Positions 22,145 through 28,995 of a stretch of DNA of 28,995 nt are shown here, piece by piece. Below the pieces are notes generated by a model. The model saw only the letters and a program-made list of their open reading frames with translations, was not told the DNA's origin and did no database searches. A program made the translations under genes and the position numbers. The DNA is from Synura sp. LO234KE. Taxonomy: Eukaryota; Sar; Synurophyceae; Synurales; Mallomonadaceae. Each line of letters begins with the position of its first letter. The stretch's first letter is position 1. The stretch is from the NCBI GenBank assembly GCA_015143735.1, contig VKHC01000016.1, positions 1 to 28,995 on the forward strand, written 5' to 3'.

Positions 22145-22881
22145 AAGCCTAGATTTGACCTTGTCAAACGCTCCACTGGTCGTGAACTTTCACTTTACAA
22201 ACATCTTGCAGGGTATAATCCTCTTTCGCTCCTCTTCCGGAATATTAGAGAGATGAACCCCGTGCCATGACTTCCTCTCCAGTAACTGTTTCACTTCCTT
22301 GACCACCTATCTTTTACCTACAATTCCTATGTGGAAGCCGTACTCCCTCCGGTGAGAAGAGTCTGAGTCGCGCAACAAATGCATCCCGACTTCCTTGCGA
22401 GTGTAGCGACCAGGCTTAGCCCTCTAGCTAAACGGAGTCCGTCGCGCCTCGGCTCGTACGATTCGAAATGGTCGTCCTTAGTCGAGCTCACACCTCCTGC
22501 GTTGTCTTCGGGCTGCAAAGCATCCGCTTCCACGACCCCTTCAAGATCAGCGCTATTGCTAGTAGTGGGCGCCTCCGCTTGTTCGATGATGTCAGGCTAG
22601 CTTGCCTCGACTGGGTCATATATCATATCGTGTTTACGTACAGTTATGAAATGTTTGGCCACTTGATCAACGTAGTCCTGGTACACTTCGTCCTCATTCA
22701 TCTCCTCCGGAATGCCGTCGATCTCTCTCTTGTCTTCACGGCCAATCTGGAAGTTGATATCAGACTCGTCCCCGGCTTCATCGATACCATGGAGGTTGTT
22801 AAGAAAGTTGATGATAACATCCGGCATCGGCATGATGGTAAACTTCTTCCTCTTGATAAGTTTCCTCGTATTCAGATTAAA

Positions 22882-23771
22882 CTAGTACCACGTGCCGTCC
22901 CGAGCTCCTGTGTCATAGACAGTAATCGCTCCTGTGGTTCGCGGCTTCAAAGTGTTGTCGCAGTCGTTGTCGCGGCCTGGCAATACTACCCCAAAGCCTG
23001 CCTTGAGATTCTTAGAGTATTCCAGCTTCCTCTTATGAAAACGCTCCCACGGGCTGATGACAATTGCATCCGCCTTGCTCGGCACCATGTTTATTCTGCT
23101 GACACAGAACAGTACAAGCAGCACTAGCAGCATAGAGCACAGTTTAAAAGGCAAAGTATTGACGATGCCCCTCACGCGCTCCTTGATGGTCCTGATTCCA
23201 CGCTCAACGATTCGAACATGTTCGCCAGCTCCTACTGCATCGACAGTCACGCCGTACTCCTGACTAAGAGTATCTTTTATCGCTGCAAATCCCTCTTCTG
23301 GATCGGAGCGTAACTTCGACGGTTTAAACCCCCTTGAGCACTGATGTCACTGATTTGACCAGTAAGCGCCGCAAAGATCGACTGGGTTTTCTTCGACTTT
23401 AGTTTCGCCGCAAACATCATCCTCAACGGGATGAAAATGTTAAGAAGGAAAGGTATTCCCTTTACATACATGATGTCAACCTTCATGGTTTGATGCTCTG
23501 CTTCTTGTAGACCTATCACAGACTCCTCGTCCTTGTTAGGCGTTGCAGTATTCTTCACCGTCTTGCCCTTTAACGACGCGATAGGAGGTCCATATATCTC
23601 CTCCGCCCTCAGTAGATCTCTCGATGTAATATCACAGTTAATAATGCCACCGCTGTTGAGCATCTGAATAGCCTTTGCTGTACTAGTGTTATGGCTTGGG
23701 AAGCCATATAGGGTTTCAGGCCTACTTAGGGTGTCATGGTACACTTCTATTCTATTTCTTCTACAGCACAA
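22882..23771 (-). pseudogene. copia integrase region (frameshifted)
   Basis: Two frames contribute. The first (23771-23325) includes YGFPSHNTSTAKAIQMLNSG, RAEEIYGPPIASLKGKT and VDIMYVKGIPFLLN, the pattern seen at the start of the catalytic core in this copia subgroup. After a frameshift near 23325 the second frame (about 23322-22882) reads KLRSDPEEGFAAIKDTL and GEHVRIVERGIRTIKERVRG, then NTLPFKL, typical of the end of the core. The protein would join cDNA to the host genome. A stop separates the two parts, so no functional integrase can be made. Farther downstream, 22600-22833 retains acidic linker sequence leading toward RT. Confidence 0.8.
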
Positions 23772-23779
23772 TTAATTCG

Positions 23780-25830
23780 GTACTAGTACTCTATCTCTAT
23801 ACTACTGATCATCTGGCTGTATATCTCTACAGCCGGAAGAACTAATCTGTAATTCACAGTGTAGTTAGCTAACTTCTTGCTTACACTCAGCTTCACTTCT
23901 GGTACACAAGTAGTTTTTGGCCACAGGCCACGGGTTATAATATAGCTTAACGTAGCGGGTTTACACACTATTCGGTTTGGCATGTGTCGCGCTCGCTGCT
24001 ATGTGCGCTTTTGGGTATTACTGTAACCTATACTGCTTGTACTTACTTGTCGACGGATCAGAGGAGGGTGTACCTTCACCCTTCGGATCTATCCGTAATT
24101 TACGGTTATATACTAGTTAGCTTCTTTGTACCGGTGCTTGGTACTCATCATAGCACATCGGTTTGGTGCAGGGTGGTATTTTCTATTGCGCTTAGGTGCT
24201 TACACTGAGCTATGCATTGCTTCTTCTATCACTGTACTGGTACCTGCTTCCTATTTCTTCCTATTTCTATATCTATATTAGTAGTAGCCATGTTTAGGTA
24301 GCAAAGATATATGTCGAAAACAATGATACTTAACTATTGTAATGAGCGGGAGGGAATTGGTACAGTGTGGGTGGTGTAGCATGTTTTACAAGCACGTTGC
24401 GTGAATCGACACATAGCATGGATTGAGATGTCTGGAGTGCGGGTTGTCGGCAGGGTTACACAGTGATGCCTAGGGGCATTGAAAGTATTACATGCTTGAC
24501 GAGGTCTGTTAAACGTGCAGAAAGAACATGTAAAGAGATCTCTGTGTGTAACACGTGGGAAGTGTAGACGTGTCACAGTGTGCTTGGGGGTATGGTTGAA
24601 TGACAGTGAATAGGTGCATTTGCGAGATGAATGTATGTATTGTGTGGCTATTTTATGCATAAGCACGTCAATTAATCATGTGTTAAGATGCTGTGAACGT
24701 GTTTCCGCACCTGGCTGGTTTTGTGACAACGTGGAGGATTACGCGCTTGAAGGTGTGGTTGCCTATCGGTGGAAAAACATATTATTGTTGCGATTTAGTG
24801 GGCATATTGCACATATCTTTGAACGAAATCGTTACCTGGAGGGTTGTTAATAATTCTACTGTGGAGCTTGGATATGGATTTTGCTTAGAAGTTGACTTGG
24901 AGCTTTGGTTCGGCTAGCCTGATGATACGACGAGAGACGAAAGTGATATTAGCACTGGAATCTGGTGGAGACATTTTGCAGACCTATCATTTGTGATATA
25001 TGAGCTCTGATTAAAATATCTGGTTGTGATTTGTCGTTTGTGAGGATATTTCAGACTAAGCAAATACCGTTAAATATTGATTTTAAAAAATATTGCGAAT
25101 TATGCATAACTATTGCAGTTTCTTGGCTATTTCATGTTTAATGGGTTACAACTTGCAAGGAAATCAAATTTTGGTGAAGATTGGTTTAGAATTCATGGAG
25201 CTATCGTCCAAACCAATTTCGTCAAAAAAATTAAATTTTCTGTTACCAGCGGAAATTCTCACTTTTGACAGAGGACAAGATATTGATTCATAAATTCAGA
25301 AGAGAATCTAAATACTTAATGAATTACTAATCCGAGCTTTAATTTCTATGATAACTTGTATTTCCTGTTAATTGTCTGCTTTTATAAAAACTTTGGGTTG
25401 AAATAATTGATTGTTGTGTTTCGCGCTGTGCTTGACATGATATTGATTTTCATTTGGAGGGTCTCAATATCTTTCAGAATGTCTAAGGTTAAAGGAAATC
25501 GGTTAAGAATCCATAGAGATATTAGCTTTCAACGAGGCCGAATGATAAAGTCCAATTTTCAAATCAACGGTTGGCTCCAGACATGTGACCATGACTTACT
25601 TCGTTCTTTATAATCTAATTAAGTTGAGTTTTCGACAATTCTTGACACTTTCTTTTGTCGGTGTAGACAAATAACTAGTTAGCAGATATTCTCTGTGCGA
25701 GAAATACTGAAATTAGTGAAAAGCTGCTGTGAGCTAGCTGACCACAAGTGACTTAGGTCAAAATTTGAGGAGGTGTTGAACTCCCTTAATTACTGTAATT
25801 AGCCTGAGAGCAAATCTCTTTCTATACGAG
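23780..25830. other. Non-retroelement DNA inside the copia element
   Basis: About 2 kb between the end of the protease/upstream integrase fragment (25850) and the start of the main integrase frame (23771) shows no gag-pol motif on either strand. Its parts differ in texture. 23780-24290 is CT-rich with repeated TAGTTAGC and ACTTCTT-like words. 24340-24900 has a strongly G+T-rich + strand. 24900-25800 is AT-rich. Short ORFs here (for example 24334-24666 and 24614-24850) are low-complexity artefacts of base skew. It may be a decayed nested element; no terminal repeats or target duplication were identified. Confidence 0.55.
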
Positions 25831-25849
25831 AGCGTCCTGAGAAAGTGGA

Positions 25850-26448
25850 TTTGCCACACTAGGATATCCAAGTCTGGCGAGCAACTCCCTCGCTCGGTCT
25901 TCCCTCTCCACTTCGTACTTCGTGAAGGCCTTCTTGGTATCTTCTACAGTCATCACATATACTTCTTCCTGACGCGCCTTCGAACTTGCTTAGAGCACGT
26001 AAATTCCAAGCTTTCGCTCAAACATGTACTCTGGAGAGTCATGAGTCATCTGTTCTCGAAATACATTTTCGTCCGGCCTCTGATAACACGAATACGCTGT
26101 GTCCTTCACCTGCGAGTATGACAGGATGTTTGCCATACAATCCTCAGAGTAGTGAACAGATCCAAACTGTGTTTCCATCTTTGTCGAAGTCTCGATAGCT
26201 CCACCTCCGTCAACTGCCCCACCAATTGAAACACTGTCATCAGAAATGTACGGTTCAGTCGTCCCGAGGCTACCATTCTTGAAGATCGAAGTACTCCCGC
26301 CGCTGTCCAGCACTATGTCGTCGTCCTTCAGACTGCTTGACGCTTGAAGAACGCTGTCTCCCACAGATATCTGTCGAGGTGCTTCGTCTGCCCGTATGTC
26401 TGAATCGTCCGACAAATCGTGGTCGTCCAGTATGTCTGCTGGTAGCAC
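25850..26448 (-). pseudogene. copia aspartic protease and pre-integrase segment
   Basis: The frame 26448-25990 includes DDDIVLDSGGSTSIFKN, the D-S/T-G active-site motif of retropepsins, followed by IGGAVDGGGAI and MANILSYSQVKDTAYSC, typical downstream protease and linker sequence in this copia group. After a stop at 25990, a different frame reads TKKAFTKYEVERED then ARELLARLGYPSVAN, the conserved LGYPS segment that precedes integrase. TAG at about 25829 ends it. The protease frame is shifted relative to gag near 26455. The enzyme would cleave the Gag-Pol polyprotein. Confidence 0.8.
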
Positions 26449-27309
26449 CAGAGGTTAGTTCTCTTCTTACTCTGGTTCTTCTCTTTCTTAGATGACGCCT
26501 TGGATTTATCCTTATCAGCATCTGGGCAGTCATTAACCCAATGGTCATGCGCTCCACAGATCAAGCAGGGCCTCTCAGCGCTCGGTCCTTTCTTCTTTTT
26601 GGACTCGGTCTGTTCCCCTGTGCCTCTATTGCCTCGACGCCCACCGTTTGACTTGGTACGCTCCCCATCTCGATCGGACTGGCCGTTCTGGTAAAAAACG
26701 TTTCGAACGCTCTTCTTGGGGATAGTCAGGGTGTTCAGGAACTCAAACGCCTCTTGCACGCTCTTCGGCTTGTCGTATACTTTGTTCCTGTAGTTGAGCT
26801 GGGTCGTTCCATATCGCTCTGGATCCAGCTTGTCAATAAAGTATGTGGGGGCAGTTGCATCAGGTATTCTAATCTCGCAGTCTCCTCCTACATGCCTTTC
26901 ATGTCGTGGTGTAAATGTGCAGCCGGAGCTCAAATCTAGTTTTGAAGTCCGCTAGGCTTTCGAACTCCTGCATTCTGCACTGACTAAATGATATCTGCGC
27001 CTTCGTCCTTGCGGTCTTGGCATCCTTCTCCCGAACGTTGAGCAGATGTGTCGAAATCACGATTTTCCATAATCCATTCGGGTCCATGAGATTTGTACAC
27101 CTGCACACGCGCTAGAGATTGCCTGGATAGCTGTCTCTTGACGATAGAATACACCATCGGTTTGATATCTTCAAGCTTTGCATCTTCATCATCTTCTTCT
27201 CTCTGCGTCGAATTCGTTTTCTAAGCGCATCCTTCTTGAGTCCCAGAGGATCCTTACCCTCAGTATAGTCAGCAGGATCGTAGATCTCCTCTTCATACAC
27301 TGGGTATTC

Positions 27310-27421
27310 GCGCTTGCCCTCACACCGCGTGTGACTAGCTAATTAGCTCATGAGGGTGCTTAGCATGTATTGCATGAGTGTCATGTTTTCTTGCTAAGCT
27401 AAGTTAACTTTTGGAAAAAAA
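27310..27421 (+). mobile_element. 112-bp poly(A)-ended insertion with 15-bp target duplication (SINE-like)
   Basis: ATACACTGGGTATTC occurs perfectly at 27295-27309 and 27422-27436, flanking 112 bp absent from a continuous gag reading. The insert ends in an A run on the + strand, directly before the right duplication. Long variable target duplications plus a poly(A) end are hallmarks of LINE-mobilised retroposition. Near its 5' end, TTAGCTCATGAGGGTGC resembles the A box of a tRNA-type Pol III promoter. No clear B box (GGTTCGA-type) was found, so it could be a 5'-truncated or non-tRNA retroposon. Confidence 0.6.
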
Positions 27422-27447
27422 ATACACTGGGTATTCATTCGTCCTGA

Positions 27448-27482
27448 ACATATATATATAATATATATATATTATATATATA
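27448..27482. repeat. AT microsatellite in gag
   Basis: An almost pure (AT)n tract with two AA/TT interruptions, placed next to the right target duplication of the small insertion. It interrupts the gag frame and marks either slippage expansion or part of a second rearrangement. Confidence 0.8.
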
Positions 27483-27748
27483 TGCAAGCAATGTCACCAT
27501 GTGTGGCCTCTATGTACTCGGCCATGCCTTCCTTGAAAGCTATGAAGTTCCATTCGGCATCCACGCTAGTGATTCCGTTTGGACAATCGAGAATTGGTAC
27601 TCCTGCAATGCCGCTCTCCTTCTGTTGCCTATGTCCTTTAGGTTCCTTATAACCCTGATTCAGATGGGTCTTTTTATTAACCTCCTTGTGAGCTCCAGCG
27701 CCTTCCTTGCCTGAATTCTTATCGCTCATACTTACTAATAACTAATTA

Positions 27749-28324
27749 TGAAAGAACTTGAGAAGTCACACTTCGTTTCTAGTTACTAACTAGCTTTGCA
27801 CAAATTCAAAACAATCTATAAGAAAGAAGCAAGATCCTGATAATTTTTTTTTTTTTTTAGTTATGAAAGGAAGAATAATACGTCAGCAATAGAAAAGAAT
27901 AAGAATAGAATGCGATTTTACGTCAGATAGCATTCAACAGAAAGATTTATAGCAACATTTAACTGTTACTAGGTCAAGATAGAGATAATGCTACAAACTA
28001 CTAAATATCAAGAATTAGAAACTTTCAAGAATCTTCCAATCACCGCCACCAGTACCATGACTCGATTCCATTTCCAGCTCCATGTAGGAATGCACCAATA
28101 AGACTATTTTGCGCCGCCAAAACGCAGTATATAACCCATATTTTAGAACAGTAGAATAAAAGTAGAATTAGAAGTTTTGCTTTGTAATAGCTTCACTACG
28201 GACACAAGCCGAATACATCGCAAGAAGAATTACAGAAAATGATGCTTTATATCAAGAGAATTTTCCCCCAACAAGTGCACTTTGGTAAAATCTAAATTGG
28301 TCTGCATGTGTTCGTCAGTGTATA
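27749..28324 (-). repeat. 5' LTR of the copia element (576 bp)
   Basis: Partner of 20133-20684. The extra length comes mainly from a 15-nt T run (27844-27858) that the other LTR lacks and from a few small insertions (near 27823 and 28228). On the - strand it starts TATACACTGACG, where the partner has TGTACACTGACG, so its terminal TG has become TA. As the 5' LTR it would carry the element promoter. TATATAA-like sequence (+ strand GTATATAACCC, near 28128) occurs in both LTRs, but its orientation and role are unproven. Confidence 0.92.
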
Positions 28325-28448
28325 ATCTGCTACAATTTGCAGTTTTTTACCCGATACAGTAGCCCTTTTTTGTAAATAGTAGGCAGATTTTCCGCGAAAT
28401 GTCTCACTTCTACAAAGAGTAGGTTTCAAAAATTGAATTTGAAAAACC

Positions 28449-28518
28449 CGTCACCCACCGAAATCTCAGCGCAAGGTTAAACTCCGCTGTTAGGGACTCC
28501 GCACCCCTCTGAGCTACA
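28449..28518 (-). repeat. tRNA-like / SINE-head-like segment (tentative)
   Basis: On the - strand the segment opens GTAGCTCAGAGGGGTGCGGAG and ends GGTGGGTGACGGG. The opening matches the consensus of a tRNA D-arm and Pol III A box (TAGCTCAG-GG). A recognisable B box is missing (GAGATTTCGGTGG is only a weak match) and a complete cloverleaf could not be drawn, so it is not called a tRNA gene. It may be a tRNA-derived SINE remnant next to the retrotransposon edge. Confidence 0.3.
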
Positions 28519-28617
28519 AACTACACAATAATTGTAAATTTTGATAATATATAAATATAAATTGTTTTAAAATCTGTTAACATGTTAACACATTTTTTTT
28601 TGTTATAAATACAGATT

Positions 28618-28995
28618 ATGTTCCCTAGCACCGGAATTGAAAGTAACACCGAAAATCCAATAGAAATTGAAAGTAATATAATTGTTGCGCATTTAGCAAC
28701 ACGGTCCTTAAGTGCTATGTCCATGGAGAACTTAAGTATAGTATTGAATGCTGCTTCGGAAGAAAAGAGCAGCCATCTATACTACGAGATGAGCAAAACC
28801 CAACCTCTGATATTTCGGTACACCTAAACCAAGGTGATAGGGATTTTGCTGCATCGTTTAACCGAAATGAAATTCCAGGTAAAATGAGTATTTTAGAATA
28901 ATGCATTCTTATTAAAGGAATATTTCAGGTGGATCTATAATATCCAACGAGATACTTTCATGGATGAACGTACTACTCCGGTTAGAAAACACCAG
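28618..28995 (+). CDS. 5' part of an unrecognised gene, runs off the window
   Basis: ATG at 28618 follows a T-rich tract and TACAG, so it may be a start or lie just after an acceptor. One frame reads MFPSTGIESNTENPIEIESN and stays open to 28825. A second frame (about 28689-28878) reads SILRDEQNPTSDISVHLNQG and ...FAASFNRNEIP before a GTAAAATG donor at 28879. A 50-nt intron (28879-28928, acceptor TATTTCAG) then leads in phase to GSIISNEILSWMNVLLRLEN at the window edge. A further small intron, for example 28711-28766 (56 nt), would connect the two frames. No family is recognised; the product looks soluble and Asn/Ser/Glu-rich. The junction between the two frames is unresolved. Confidence 0.45.

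Larger units (their letters stand above)
26450..27729 (-). pseudogene. copia gag with CCHC zinc knuckle (interrupted)
   Basis: The frame starts at ATG 27729 (MSDKNSGKEGAGAHKEVNKK), only 19 nt after the 5' LTR, and runs to ATHGDIACIYI before an AT microsatellite (27448-27482) and a 112-bp insertion (27310-27421). Gag resumes at 27300 (YEEEIYDPADYTEGKDPLGL), then 27108-26899 (ISTHLLNVREKD, FESLADFKTRFE), then 26933-26450 (FIDKLDPERYGTTQLNYRN). The nucleocapsid knuckle CLICGAHDHWVNDC fits C-x2-C-x4-H-x4-C and is followed by a Lys-rich tail. Gag would form the particle and bind genomic RNA. At least four disruptions make it nonfunctional. Confidence 0.85.
20133..28324 (-). mobile_element. Degenerate Ty1/copia LTR retrotransposon
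   Basis: The two LTRs (20133-20684, 27749-28324) bound an internal region read on the - strand in copia order: gag with a CCHC zinc knuckle, aspartic protease, integrase, reverse transcriptase, RNase H. Integrase upstream of RT is the copia hallmark. The copy is inactive: it has frameshifts between gag and protease, inside integrase (near 23325), upstream of RT and inside RT (near 21985), plus large insertions. LTRs begin TG and end CA on the - strand, except that the outer LTR starts TA. A purine-rich tract with GAAGGGG lies just upstream of the 3' LTR as a candidate polypurine tract. No target-site duplication is seen (GGAAA versus ATCTG at the outer edges). The RNase H style (YIDASYAVHDDFKSHSG) resembles copia elements of algae and protists. 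Confidence 0.92.

Noticed and set aside
22468-23127. 219-codon + strand open frame inside the retroelement
   Set aside because: It runs antisense to the integrase-RT linker, has no recognisable motif and looks like a mirror ORF.
28449-28518. Complete tRNA gene on the - strand
   Set aside because: No matching acceptor stem, anticodon stem or B box could be drawn; only the D-arm region fits.

Overview
This is nuclear DNA of a microbial eukaryote. Every well-supported gene is split by spliceosomal introns, many of them only 47-65 nt long. The gene mix fits a protist or alga better than an animal or plant: a C-terminal-motor kinesin, an ESCRT-associated Bro1/ALIX protein, a phosphorelay hybrid histidine kinase, a LAMTOR1-like acylated protein, a DEAD-box helicase with an ER-type signal peptide, and a degenerate Ty1/copia element. 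The helicase leader hints at a complex (secondary) plastid, but the lineage cannot be fixed from sequence alone.

Layout. 1-202: 3' end of an unknown + strand gene. 389-1007 (-): a four-exon gene for a 153-aa protein with an MGC acylation start, LAMTOR1-like, divergent from and only 76 bp away from the DEAD-box helicase gene (1084-2799, +). 3436-4364 (+): probable three-exon gene of unknown function. 5180-10132 (-): an eleven-exon Bro1/ALIX gene of 1027 codons whose last exon encodes a UBA domain. 10582-12878 (+): a nine-exon kinesin-14-like gene, divergent from the Bro1 gene. 13346-13995 (+): a possible 83-codon microgene. 14432-14550: four tandem imperfect palindromes. 15229-18122 (-): a five-exon, 852-aa membrane hybrid histidine kinase. 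18123-20132: AT-rich, no convincing gene. 20133-28324: a Ty1/copia element on the - strand bounded by two near-identical LTRs. 28618 to the window end (+): 5' part of an unknown gene.

Several exons were found only by reading splice junctions and checking that phases agree: the UBA exon, all four exons of the LAMTOR1-like gene, and the kinesin N-terminus. The joined coding lengths are multiples of three and the joins restore known family motifs.

Functionally, the Bro1 and LAMTOR1-like proteins both act on late endosomes, but their co-location is probably chance. The retroelement is dead (several frameshifts) and looks like a mosaic. A stretch of about 2 kb of unrelated DNA separates its gag-protease part from its integrase-RT-RNase H part, a version of the same LGYPS-like motif lies on both sides of that stretch, and a 112-bp poly(A)-tailed insert with a 15-bp target duplication lies in gag.
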